Origin: Enteractinococcus helveticum
GTDB taxonomy: Bacteria > Actinomycetota > Actinomycetes > Actinomycetales > Micrococcaceae
NCBI RefSeq assembly: GCF_001657475.1
Contig: NZ_LXEY01000019.1
Coordinates: 124,001-188,000, forward strand
Direction: 5' to 3'
DNA length: 64,000 bases
Position numbers and translations under genes: made by a program. The notes below the pieces were generated by a model, which saw only the letters and a program-made list of their open reading frames with translations, did not search any database and was not told the DNA's origin. Positions 8,637-16,352 of this stretch are shown here, in pieces (the stretch's first letter is position 1; each line of letters begins with the position of its first letter).

Positions 8637-9148
8637 AATCTACAACAGAGATGTACTTTCACCAGACGTGCTCAGAGTGAACGCGAACAACGAAGATCCT
8701 CAGCTTTTTCACAGGCCAGAATCCTCGTCACGCTTGGGCTGTCGACAAATGGTACGGAAGAGCCCCGAATGCCCAAGACGTTCGCCCAGTCGAATGACCC
8801 AAACCTCAGTTTGGGCTACTGCTATGGGTACGATACCTGGAACTCCCAGAACTCTAGAACCTGCTGGACGCGCGACTGGCGAATTAACCCGGGGCGGAGT
8901 TGCGATGGAGTTAGGGAACGATCATGCTGTGGACGCAAGATCAGCTTCGGTACATGAAGCATTTGAGTCCGATGATTCCCACCCCGAGGATCATGCTCAG
9001 ATTGCAGGGAAGAGATTTTCCCAAGGCGCTAGCGCTCCCACGTTAGGACTTCGTACAAAGTAACAAGGACCAGAGGCGCCTTGTAGCGTCATCTGATGCG
9101 AGTGGACAAACAACGCACCCCAAATGTTGAGGTAAATTCTTACCGAGC
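8637..9148. other. Gap without a convincing gene (possible gene remnants)
   Basis: Several short plus-strand frames occur (for example 8668-9063 and 8769-8957) but they overlap each other, lack ribosome binding sites and show no recognisable domain. The 8769-8957 frame encodes an aromatic, Cys-containing segment (Y-C-Y-G-Y-D-T-W-N-S) that looks more protein-like than chance and may be debris of a lost gene, perhaps the toxin partner of the Imm1-like protein. No IS ends or direct repeats were found by eye. Confidence 0.4.
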
Positions 9149-9328
9149 TTGGTTGTGTTTTTTGTAACGGTTCCAATTCTTTTGACATCACCGTTCAAGG
9201 ATGGTTGGAACAGTCCTTGGAAGTGGTGTGTGGTATTCGAGACAAAAGATTGCGGACGAATCAGATATGTTGATGGTGTTACCACCGAAATTGTGGATTT
9301 CTGGTGGGAAGACATGATGCACCGTTGA
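9149..9328 (+). CDS. Possible small protein of about 59 residues
   Basis: An open frame below 60 residues starting at TTG 9149 (or GTG 9155), with GAGGTAAA at 9129-9136 upstream. The product has a short hydrophobic N terminus (L-V-V-F-F-V-T-V-P-I-L-L) followed by a Trp-rich soluble part (D-G-W-N-S-P-W-K-W-C-V-V-F-E and I-V-D-F-W-W-E-D). The composition is protein-like, with amphipathic spacing and charged residues, but nothing identifies it. It could also be the tail of a decayed gene. The following 140 nt to the stop of the MntR-type regulator show nothing. Confidence 0.3.
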   Translation: MVVFFVTVPILLTSPFKDGWNSPWKWCVVFETKDCGRIRYVDGVTTEIVDFWWEDMMHR

Positions 9329-9469
9329 TGCCTACCAGGATAAGCTCCCAGTGATCATCACCTGAGACGGATACAGTCTTTCGTGGTGATACGGATGATC
9401 CATGGAGCGGTATGAAATCGTTAAGCCCTCGAACCGACTTGCACAATTTGCGTGTCCTGTTCGGCAAAC

Positions 9470-10147
9470 TTAGGACGTAGAAACCGGGGTCACCCACACC
9501 GCATCCACCGCGCCCGGTCCTAGCGTCAGGTGGGCATCGGGGGCCACAAGAGTCACCGTGTCAGAAAAGGGTGCGCCCTCGGCCAGCTCGACCACGGTTC
9601 CGTGTGCCACCCCGTGCGAAGCAAAATACTGCAGCAGCTCGGGATCATCGTCGGCAATTCGTTCGACCACCGCAGGCACACCCAAGCCCAGTTCGGTCAG
9701 CGAAATAGCGGTCAACTCGACAATGCTGCCATCGGCCGACGGAATCGGATCCCCGTGCGGATCCCGCTGTGGAAAGCCCAGGTACGCGTCAATCTTGTCG
9801 ATCATAAAATCCGATACCGCGTGCTCTAGAACCTCGGCTTCATCATGGACCAGATCCCACGTGTACCCCAGCGCCTGGACCAAAAACGTTTCAATCAACC
9901 GGTGACGACGCACCATATCCACCGCGTGCGCTCGGCCAACCTCGGTCAGCGTGATGGCACTATACGGTGCATGATCAATCAACCCGGCCTCGCGCAGCCG
10001 CCGCAGCGCATCTGAGGTTGTCGACAAGGTGACACCAACTCGTTGAGCAATACTGGTGGCCGTGATCGGCTCATCGGACCACTCACCGGCCAACCAAATG
10101 GCCTTGAGGTAATCCTGTGTGGAATCAGAGAGCTGGTTGATCGTCAT
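9470..10147 (-). CDS. mntR: MntR/DtxR-family manganese-dependent repressor
   Basis: Metal-sensing transcription factor of the DtxR family. The chosen start (ATG 10147) gives M-T-I-N-Q-L-S-D-S-T-Q-D-Y-L-K-A-I, where the winged helix-turn-helix begins as in relatives; an upstream in-frame start at 10228 adds an unlikely extension. Residues 25-65 form the HTH (T-S-I-A-Q-R-V-G-V-T-L-S-T-T-S). The dimer and metal region reads H-R-L-I-E ... H-D-E-A-E-V-L-E-H: a Glu stands where iron sensors such as DtxR have a Cys, and an Asp is present at the MntR Asp8 position, both pointing to Mn2+ rather than Fe2+. The C-terminal third is an SH3/FeoA-like domain. It is divergent from the YceI gene and the shared 213-nt gap has an inverted repeat; no Mn transporter is adjacent. 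Confidence 0.85.
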   Translation of the reverse strand: MTINQLSDSTQDYLKAIWLAGEWSDEPITATSIAQRVGVTLSTTSDALRRLREAGLIDHAPYSAITLTEVGRAHAVDMVRRHRLIETFLVQALGYTWDLVHDEAEVLEHAVSDFMIDKIDAYLGFPQRDPHGDPIPSADGSIVELTAISLTELGLGVPAVVERIADDDPELLQYFASHGVAHGTVVELAEGAPFSDTVTLVAPDAHLTLGPGAVDAVWVTPVSTS

Positions 10148-10247
10148 AAATGTTAACGTACCAAGATCGTTGAGTTTCCGCTGAAAGTAACCGTTTTTTG
10201 CGTCATAAGCATCTCCGGTTGACGACAAACGCTTCCCCTAGGTAGAC

Positions 10248-10273
10248 AAAGTATTTCAAATCTGGAATACTTT
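10248..10273. promoter_or_regulatory. Inverted repeat in the mntR-yceI divergent promoter region
   Basis: AAAGTATT (10248-10255) and AATACTTT (10266-10273) form a perfect 8-bp inverted repeat with a 10-bp spacer, about 90 nt before the YceI start and 100 nt before the regulator start. A second perfect palindrome, AACATGTT, is at 10282-10289. Position and symmetry suggest an operator; the protein that binds it is unknown. Confidence 0.45.
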
Positions 10274-10360
10274 TCTTCTGGAACATGTTGTAATCAATAC
10301 GTGGTGCTAAATCGAAAACATGAACCAGCGCCGCGATCAACGTTATGGAGGAATACACAC

Positions 10361-10903
10361 ATGACTACTTTGACCCCAGGCAAATGGACCCTCGATGCTT
10401 CCCACTCAGAAGCAATGTTTAGCGTTCGTCACGCAGGTATCTCCCGCGTTCGCGGTACGTTCGAAGATTTCAACGGCTCCGCAACGCTGACCGAAAACCT
10501 CAACGGCTCGGTCATCAACGCTGAAGTCCAGGCCGCATCGGTCAACACCCGTAACGAAGGCCGCGACGAGCACCTGCGCTCGGCTGACTTCTTCGACGCC
10601 GAGAACCACCCGGTCCTGAAGTTTGAATCCCTCGAAGTGACCGACTTTGACGGCGAAGACTTCAAGCTGCACGGTAACCTGACCGTTCGCGGTGTCACCA
10701 AAGAAGTAGAATTCAAAGGCGAATTCGGTGGCCAGACCGTCGACGCATTCGGTGCAACCCGCGCAGGTTTCGAAGCCGAAACCGAAATCTCCCGTGAAGA
10801 ATTCGGTCTGACCTGGAACGCTGCTCTTGAAGCCGGTGGCTTCCTGGTTTCCGATAAGGTCCGCATCACCCTGGACGTTTCCTTCACCAAAGACGAAGAG
10901 TAA
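10361..10903 (+). CDS. YceI-family lipocalin-like protein
   Basis: YceI proteins fold as a lipocalin-like barrel that binds polyisoprenoid-type lipids; in actinobacteria many have no signal peptide, as here. The ATG at 10361 is supported by GGAGG about ten bases upstream. Family landmarks: W-x-L-D-A-S-H-S-E-A-M-F-S-V-R-H at residues 7-22, V-R-G-x-F-x-D-F-N-G, R-N-E-G-R-D-E-H-L-R-S-A-D-F-F-D at about 65-80, and a closing L-x-W-N-A-A-L-E-A-G-G-F-L-V-S-D-K-V. Length (180) is normal. It is transcribed alone and ends at two stacked hairpins. Physiological role unknown; homologues are often stress- or pH-induced. Confidence 0.9.
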   Translation: MTTLTPGKWTLDASHSEAMFSVRHAGISRVRGTFEDFNGSATLTENLNGSVINAEVQAASVNTRNEGRDEHLRSADFFDAENHPVLKFESLEVTDFDGEDFKLHGNLTVRGVTKEVEFKGEFGGQTVDAFGATRAGFEAETEISREEFGLTWNAALEAGGFLVSDKVRITLDVSFTKDEE

Positions 10904-10910
10904 AACTTCA

Positions 10911-10971
10911 CGAGCCGTTTAGGCTCGCACGCCGTTCGGTGATCCATTGCGGATCGCCGGACGGCGTTTTT
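10911..10971 (+). terminator. Double hairpin terminator after yceI
   Basis: CGAGCC/GGCTCG with a 4-nt loop (10911-10927) is followed at once by a 17-bp stem with G-T wobbles (10929-10965) and five T residues (10967-10971), a strong intrinsic terminator. Confidence 0.85.
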
Positions 10972-10988
10972 GCGTTAAAGTGAACATC

Positions 10989-11651
10989 ATGACCGATCAG
11001 GCTGTCGAAACACTGTTTTTATCCACCATCCCCGGCGCCACGCCATCCAAGTGGGTTCACCGCTTCAAAGCTCGTGGCTCCGAAGTCACGTTGGTGACCC
11101 AGGACGAACACTCTCAAACCCTGTTTCTACAGCCCCACGATCCGCCGCGCTATCTGCCGCAGCTGGGTTATTTGCGTTGGCGAGCCGATCAGACCTGGCA
11201 GGAATTCGTTGCCGCCCACGGCTTGGATCCCGAAGACCTCCACCTCGTGCGACTCTACGATGAGTCACCCGTGATCATGGTGTCAAAGGATCACCTGCTG
11301 GCCGCCTGGACCGAGGACGACGGCGACGTCGGCACCGATGATCTAGAAGGTGAAACCTTCTGGAATCCAGCAGACTACGCCTCCGAGCCGGTACCCGATC
11401 CGCTCGATACACCCGAAGAGGTCGCTGCGGGGGAGCGGATGGCCATTCAATTGGTGGCCACCGGCTCGGGCTACACACTGCTGCCAGCCTCAGTAGCGCG
11501 CATGTTCGGTCAAAAAGACGTCGTCGTCCTGCCAACGAATATCCACCCCGGCTGGGAAGTCGGCCTGACCTGGCGGAAAGAAGCCGACTCCGACATGATC
11601 CAAGACTTCATCGGGGTCACCAAGGGGCGCCGCCCTCGCTCCAGCAGGTAA
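10989..11651 (+). CDS. LysR-type effector-binding domain protein without HTH
   Basis: The 220-residue product resembles only the periplasmic-binding-like sensor domain of LysR regulators: T-L-F-L-S-T-I-P-G-A-T-P-S-K-W at the start, P-V-I-M-V-S-K-D-H-L-L-A-A-W in the middle and V-A-T-G-S-G-Y-T-L-L-P-A-S-V-A-R near the end, the last being the most conserved part of such domains. The N-terminal winged helix is missing and no ORF for it exists upstream, since the yceI terminator directly precedes the ATG. Actinobacterial genomes encode stand-alone proteins of this sort. The tail is Arg-rich (R-R-P-R-S-S-R). Ligand and partner are unknown. Confidence 0.7.
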   Translation: MTDQAVETLFLSTIPGATPSKWVHRFKARGSEVTLVTQDEHSQTLFLQPHDPPRYLPQLGYLRWRADQTWQEFVAAHGLDPEDLHLVRLYDESPVIMVSKDHLLAAWTEDDGDVGTDDLEGETFWNPADYASEPVPDPLDTPEEVAAGERMAIQLVATGSGYTLLPASVARMFGQKDVVVLPTNIHPGWEVGLTWRKEADSDMIQDFIGVTKGRRPRSSR

Positions 11652-11666
11652 CTGACCGGAGGTCGC

Positions 11667-12458
11667 CTAAGTGTTCGGCATTCCTGCGATAATGGTATCG
11701 ATATCGATGAGCTCCGCCGAATCATCCCGTGCCCGGATCCCGGCGATGCCCGCCCTGTCACTCGGCACCAGCTCAATCGCACCACCCGGCCACGAATAGA
11801 CCACCCCGTTTGAAACTTGGCTGTCGTGGGCTTGGCCCTGCAAAATAGTTCCGAATAACGTATGCGACCGTGGCATATCGGTCGTCTGCAGCACAGTGGG
11901 CCCAAGATGTTTCGTCTCACCAGCCTGAGTATCCCAGATGCTCGTCCACCAGTCCCGATTCTTGGCATTAGCAATATGCGGCATCGCAAGGGCATCCCGC
12001 CGCGTGGTGGCAAGCAGTTCTCGAGCCGACGGATACGGCCGATCAGAACCGGCCAGCTGAATGATCGTGCGATGTGTGGCATCTGGTCGAATGAAGGCTT
12101 CGTGCCAGGCAGCATGTTCGTAGTCTTCATCCACGACGCCGAAGCCCTGCTCGCATACCGCAGCGACCGCACTGGGCACATCGGAGACCAAAAACGTTAT
12201 GTGGTGGGGGCTTTGGCCACGCTTGTCTAGAAATTGGGTTAGAAAGCCCTCTTCGGTGGGGTCGAGGAACTCGAGGTTGGTGCCATGCTCAGCAGAACCG
12301 ACATACATCGTGAGGTAGCGAAACGCCTCAAGCGCTTCTCCCAAAATAGGTGTCGCACCGAATTGGCGTCGAAGATTCACCCCACAAGCCAGGGCATCCC
12401 GGACCGCAAAGGCTGTGTGGTCAAAATTGGCCTGCAGGTTGTGAGCTTCGCTTGCCAT
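11667..12458 (-). CDS. VOC-superfamily (glyoxalase-like) protein
   Basis: Vicinal-oxygen-chelate fold protein, a family of metal-dependent lyases, isomerases, dioxygenases and binding proteins. Start ATG 12458 is preceded by AAGGAG. The first half contains F-D-H-T-A-F-A-V (metal His), then L-E-F-L-D-P (metal Glu) and H-H-I-T-F-L-V-S-D-V (second His), as in methylmalonyl-CoA epimerase-like modules. The second half keeps a weaker repeat with E-L-V-P in the last strand. Together they suggest a two-module protein of 263 residues with one complete metal site. The substrate cannot be read from sequence. The next minus-strand genes upstream are the histidine phosphatase and the permease, but no common pathway is evident. 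Confidence 0.75.
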   Translation of the reverse strand: MASEAHNLQANFDHTAFAVRDALACGVNLRRQFGATPILGEALEAFRYLTMYVGSAEHGTNLEFLDPTEEGFLTQFLDKRGQSPHHITFLVSDVPSAVAAVCEQGFGVVDEDYEHAAWHEAFIRPDATHRTIIQLAGSDRPYPSARELLATTRRDALAMPHIANAKNRDWWTSIWDTQAGETKHLGPTVLQTTDMPRSHTLFGTILQGQAHDSQVSNGVVYSWPGGAIELVPSDRAGIAGIRARDDSAELIDIDTIIAGMPNT

Positions 12459-12483
12459 GTGTTTCTCCTTGGAATACGACAGT

Positions 12484-13107
12484 CTAGAGCAAGTGGTCGG
12501 TGCTGTTGAGTTCGGCGACCACGTGATCACCGTTGATATCGTCGTCGTGCAAGACGGTGAGGGAACCGGGTGAGGCCTGAAACTTCACCCGGTCGGCGGC
12601 TTCAAATGGGATACCAATCCAGGAGGCGATCACGTAGGTCAGTGAGCCACCGTGGGTCACGACGATCGTGGTGTCGGCAGGATCGTGGTAGATATCCGTC
12701 ATGGCTGCATAAACCCGTTGCGCCCAGACCGCACGTGATTCCATACCCGGACCAGATACGAAATGCATCCGGTCACCGGTTCGGGGCACGGGATTATACG
12801 GGTGGGCCCCGACCGGCTGACCCTCGGCTGCTCCATGATGTTGTTCGCGCAGCCGCTCATCAAGCGTGACGGGGAGATCGAAGATTTCTGTGATCGCATC
12901 GGCGGTCTGCCGGGCCCTGATCAGATCAGAACTGACCAAACGTACCGAGGACTCGGGGCGTGCAGCTAATCGACGAGAGAGTTCAACGGCGATCTGTTGG
13001 GCGTGGCGCAACCCGCGATCCGTCAGCACCGAATCGTACCAGTCACCGACTAGACCCTCGGTGTGATGAGTGGCTTGCGGATGGGTGACCACATAGATCG
13101 TCGTCAT
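12484..13107 (-). CDS. Histidine phosphatase family protein
   Basis: Member of the phosphoglycerate mutase/phosphatase superfamily. The N terminus reads V-V-T-H-P-Q-A-T-H-H in place of the standard R-H-G-E, a known variant in which the catalytic His follows a Thr. Further landmarks are D-S-V-L-T-D-R-G-L-R-H-A, S-S-D-L-I-R-A-R-Q-T-A, L-R-E-Q-H-H-G and V-V-T-H-G-G-S-L-T, which holds the second catalytic His. The gene lies only 6 nt downstream of the permease stop codon, so it is probably translated from the permease mRNA. Substrate unknown; the small-molecule phosphatase branch is more likely than glycolytic mutase because of the altered RHG motif. Confidence 0.82.
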   Translation of the reverse strand: MTTIYVVTHPQATHHTEGLVGDWYDSVLTDRGLRHAQQIAVELSRRLAARPESSVRLVSSDLIRARQTADAITEIFDLPVTLDERLREQHHGAAEGQPVGAHPYNPVPRTGDRMHFVSGPGMESRAVWAQRVYAAMTDIYHDPADTTIVVTHGGSLTYVIASWIGIPFEAADRVKFQASPGSLTVLHDDDINGDHVVAELNSTDHLL

Positions 13108-13113
13108 GGCGCA

Positions 13114-14448
13114 TCAGCCGATCTGCCCCGGTCTGATGGCCGCCGGTTCCGCGTTTTCATCATCGATCGGTTGGGTATCACGCCAACGGGCAATGGCCCA
13201 CATGATGTGATAAATCCCCAGCACGGCGATGGTGCCCAGAGCGATGCCGCCAAATTGCATGCCACCAACCTCAATGATTGGGTCGGCGATGGCGATGATC
13301 AGACCGGCACCGGCGGCCATGAGGTTGATGGTGTTGGAGAAATCGACCTTATTATTGACCCAGATGCGGGCACCCATGATGCCGATCATGCCGTAGAGAA
13401 TGATCCCGGCTCCGGCGGCCACACCCATGGGAATGGTGGCAATCAGTGCCCCGAATTTCGGGAAGAACGCCAGACATATCGCGACCATGCCGGCGACCCA
13501 GTAGGCGGCGGTTGAATAAATACGCGATGAGGCCATGACCCCGATGTTCTCGGCATAGGTTGTGGTGCCCACACCACCGCCGGCGCCCGAGAGCATGGTG
13601 GCAACGCCGTCGGCAATGATGGCTCGACCATTATGCGGGTCAAGATCGGTGCGGGTCATCAGCCCCACGGTTCGGACGTGGCCGATGTTTTCTGCGATCA
13701 GAACGAAGACGACCGGCAGGAATAAAAACATCACGTCGATGTGGAATTCTGGGGTGTGGAAGGCGGGCAGGCCAATCCAGGCGGCATCGGTGACCGGGGC
13801 GAAATCAATTTCATCCTGGACCAGGGCCAGCAGGTAGCCGACGATGATGCCGATCAGAATGGATAGCCGCCCGAGGAAACCGCGGAACAGGACTGCGGCG
13901 ATGATCACGGCCGCCGTGGTCCCAAAGGTGGTGAGTGGTACTTCTTGCATGCCGTTGGTGGTGGCCCCGGCAAGGTTCAGCCCAATCAGCGCCAGGATGG
14001 TACCCATCACGGCCGGTGGCATGACCGCGTGGATCCAACCGGTCCCGGCCTTGTGGACAATGAACCCGATAATGACCAGGGCCGCGCCGGTGACCAGAAT
14101 GCCACCCGATGCTGCGGCCATGGAGTGCATTGAGGTGGCTGCGGTGAGCGGGGCGATGAAAGCGAACGAGGAGCCCAAGTAGCTGGGCACCTTGCCCCTG
14201 GTGATGAGCAGAAATAGCAGGGTCCCGATGCCGGAGAAGAACAATGCTGCCGTCGGCGGGAAACCGGTCAGCGCCGGGACCAATACGGTTGCCCCAAACA
14301 TGGCCATCACGTGCTGTAAACCAATGCCGATGGTTTGCGGGGCGGCCATGCGCTCATCGGGTTTGACAACCTCGCCGGGAGTAATGGTTTTGCCATCGCC
14401 GTGGATGTCCCAGGTCAACCCTAAGCGTTTACGAAATGATGCTGCCAC
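13114..14448 (-). CDS. Uracil/xanthine permease (NCS2 family)
   Basis: Proton-coupled nucleobase importer. GTG 14448 is chosen as start because GAGGAG lies six bases upstream; an in-frame ATG at 14496 lacks one. About 14 hydrophobic helices fill the 444 residues. Family motifs are G-I-G-L-Q-H-V-M-A-M-F-G-A-T-V-L-V-P near the N terminus, the substrate-site segment V-F-V-L-I-A-E-N-I-G-H, with the conserved Glu, and L-S-G-A-G-G-G-V-G-T-T-T-Y-A-E-N-I-G-V in the tenth helix; the N in the first Q-H-V region and the GGxxTT-Y motif favour uracil over xanthine. The histidine phosphatase follows 6 nt downstream. No PyrR or upp gene is next to it. Confidence 0.9.
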   Translation of the reverse strand: MAASFRKRLGLTWDIHGDGKTITPGEVVKPDERMAAPQTIGIGLQHVMAMFGATVLVPALTGFPPTAALFFSGIGTLLFLLITRGKVPSYLGSSFAFIAPLTAATSMHSMAAASGGILVTGAALVIIGFIVHKAGTGWIHAVMPPAVMGTILALIGLNLAGATTNGMQEVPLTTFGTTAAVIIAAVLFRGFLGRLSILIGIIVGYLLALVQDEIDFAPVTDAAWIGLPAFHTPEFHIDVMFLFLPVVFVLIAENIGHVRTVGLMTRTDLDPHNGRAIIADGVATMLSGAGGGVGTTTYAENIGVMASSRIYSTAAYWVAGMVAICLAFFPKFGALIATIPMGVAAGAGIILYGMIGIMGARIWVNNKVDFSNTINLMAAGAGLIIAIADPIIEVGGMQFGGIALGTIAVLGIYHIMWAIARWRDTQPIDDENAEPAAIRPGQIG

Positions 14449-14556
14449 GGCGGGCTCCTCTATGCGCGGTATTCGTTGCGAGCAAGACTTTACCAATTAA
14501 CACAGCCGTGGGCACCAATTCGCGCTAACATTCTTGGGTAAGGAAAGGACATCTGC

Positions 14557-15510
14557 ATGCCAGAGCATTTGGCGCCCCACGGTGCCGAAGTGGAGCGCGA
14601 CAGCATCGGCCACCCGCTGGTGCGGCCCCAACTGATTGCCACGGATTTGGACGGGACGATCATCCCGTATTCTCAAACCCACACCGGCTACGTTTCGCCG
14701 CGCACTCTCGAGGCATTTGCGGCAGCCATTGAATCCGGTATCCACGTGGCGTTTGTGACCGGGCGTCCAATGCGCTGGATGGCGGCGTTGACCCCACTGC
14801 TGGGGTCGATGGGTCCGGCCATCGTGTCCAACGGGGCGGTGATTTACGATATGAACACCGACACCGTGTTAGAGGCCCACCCGATGGACCAGCACCTCGT
14901 GGCCGATGTGACCAATGAACTGCGCGGACTGTTTTCGGGCGCGATTTTTGGTGCCGAAACCCTGACCGGGTTGATCATGGAACCCGAGTTCATCCCTGCT
15001 GCTTCGCGAGCCGCAGCCCGTCAGGTTGATCTGTCACGCCAGGCTACCGCCGAACCCACCTCGAGGGTGGCCGTGGAATCCTCGCGCTGGATTGAAGCCA
15101 AGCGCATCACCGATCGGCTGGCCGAACACCCCGAAGTCGTCAAACTCATGGTCAAGGTCAACGGCCACGACCCAGATGACCTGCTGCTGGCGGTGCGCTC
15201 GCATTTCGGCACGCTGGTGCAGGTCACCCACTCGGTCCCCGGGGTGGCCCTATTAGAAATTTCACGCGGCGACATTCACAAGGCCTCCACCCTGGCCGAC
15301 TATGCCGCCAGCCTGGGCATTCATGCCAATGACGTCGTGGCTTTCGGAGATCAACGAAACGACGAACAAATGCTGCGCTGGGCCGGCACCGGCTACGCGG
15401 TGGCATCCGGAAATCCGGCGCTCTTCGTAGAAGCCAACGTCGTCGCACCGGCCTGTGATGACGACGGCGTAGCAGAAATGATCGAACACTTACTCACCCT
15501 GCCCGAATAA
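14557..15510 (+). CDS. Cof-type HAD hydrolase
   Basis: Cytosolic HAD-superfamily phosphatase of the Cof/YidA type, probably acting on sugar phosphates or similar. AAGGAAAGGA precedes the ATG. HAD motif I is I-A-T-D-L-D-G-T at about residues 28-35, motif II V-T-G-R-P at about 67-71, a C2-type cap lies between about 90 and 215, motif III includes the Lys of I-H-K-A-S-T-L near residue 246, and motif IV G-D-Q-R-N-D-E-Q-M-L completes the active site. A second, separate member of the same family is at 27914-28705. Substrate not known. Confidence 0.88.
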   Translation: MPEHLAPHGAEVERDSIGHPLVRPQLIATDLDGTIIPYSQTHTGYVSPRTLEAFAAAIESGIHVAFVTGRPMRWMAALTPLLGSMGPAIVSNGAVIYDMNTDTVLEAHPMDQHLVADVTNELRGLFSGAIFGAETLTGLIMEPEFIPAASRAAARQVDLSRQATAEPTSRVAVESSRWIEAKRITDRLAEHPEVVKLMVKVNGHDPDDLLLAVRSHFGTLVQVTHSVPGVALLEISRGDIHKASTLADYAASLGIHANDVVAFGDQRNDEQMLRWAGTGYAVASGNPALFVEANVVAPACDDDGVAEMIEHLLTLPE

Positions 15511-15542
15511 CCTAAAGCCTGTTACCTCGCCGAGCCCAGGTC

Positions 15543-16280
15543 TTAGAACATCTCGGCGCACCGGCGCGGTCCACCGGTTTCGAAAAAGCGTTTCAGCTTG
15601 GCCTGTTCCTGGTCCGTCAGGGCCTGGGGCAACACACACGTGGTCACATGTTCCGGGGGGACATGGCGCAGCGATTTGGCCAAATCGGTAATCCGGGCCG
15701 TATCCAACTGCGCATCGGCGTCCACAAACGGCGTCAGTGTTGAAGCCAGCGTCTTGAGTTGGCCTGCGTCCTGGATACTGAGGGTCTCTTGCACTACGGA
15801 CTGCCAGACGTCGTCGGCATCCAGTGCTGTCGGATCCGTCAACACTGCGGCGGCGGCCCCCGGAGCGGTCTCCAACTGGGTAAGGAACTCCAAATCCCAG
15901 CGCATCACGTGCTCCATGCGCGCCCCGGTGAGTGCCTCAACCTCGCTGACCGTGCCCGGGATGTCCTGAATATCCGTGACCTGGGCGAAACTGCGCGGAA
16001 AATTGACAATATCCACCCGACGACGCCCATCGGCTAAATGGAAAACTGACAGGGTCTGATGCTGGTCGGCGGCCTCACCAAAGACCAGAAAGTTCACCGG
16101 ACCGCGTGGCGCATCCGAGCCCTCTGGCCGCTGCGTTTCGGTGGGAAAAGGGTTGGCGATGACCCCAAGGGGTTGGAAGCTGGCCCGCAGCGTGGAGTAC
16201 GCAAACCATGCGCCACCGGCAAAAAGTGCCAGCACAATACCCCACACAATGAACTTAGTGCGTCGCGAAGCTGCAGCCAT
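15543..16280 (-). CDS. Membrane-anchored degenerate LCP-like protein
   Basis: The start ATG 16280 gives a basic N terminus and one membrane helix (F-I-V-W-G-I-V-L-A-L-F-A-G-G-A-W-F). The outside part shows P-V-N-F-L-V-F-G-E-A-A-D-Q-H-Q-T-L-S-V-F-H-L-A-D-G-R-R-R-V-D-I plus V-N-F-P-R-S-F, arranged like the beginning of LytR-CpsA-Psr domains (L-L-G-x-D-x-R ... D-x-x-x-L-x-x-x ... I-P-R-D). However the Asp/Arg residues that bind the polyprenyl pyrophosphate and Mg2+ are absent, so ligase activity is unlikely. About 245 residues in total. It is divergent from the aldehyde dehydrogenase-like gene, the two starts being 73 nt apart. A scaffolding or binding role is a guess. Confidence 0.55.
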   Translation of the reverse strand: MAAASRRTKFIVWGIVLALFAGGAWFAYSTLRASFQPLGVIANPFPTETQRPEGSDAPRGPVNFLVFGEAADQHQTLSVFHLADGRRRVDIVNFPRSFAQVTDIQDIPGTVSEVEALTGARMEHVMRWDLEFLTQLETAPGAAAAVLTDPTALDADDVWQSVVQETLSIQDAGQLKTLASTLTPFVDADAQLDTARITDLAKSLRHVPPEHVTTCVLPQALTDQEQAKLKRFFETGGPRRCAEMF

Positions 16281-16352
16281 GCCCCGAAGTCTAGTCCAGC
16301 AATTCAGCATGGCACCAATATCTAAGCTTTGAAGTATCGTACGGTTATAGAC

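Noticed and set aside
8668-9063. A 131-codon plus-strand ORF in the accessory gap
   Set aside because: No ribosome binding site, no domain, and its composition is mixed; another frame in the same place looks more protein-like.
9279-9497. A 72-codon minus-strand ORF before the MntR-type gene
   Set aside because: It overlaps the regulator end and has no start signal or recognisable domain.
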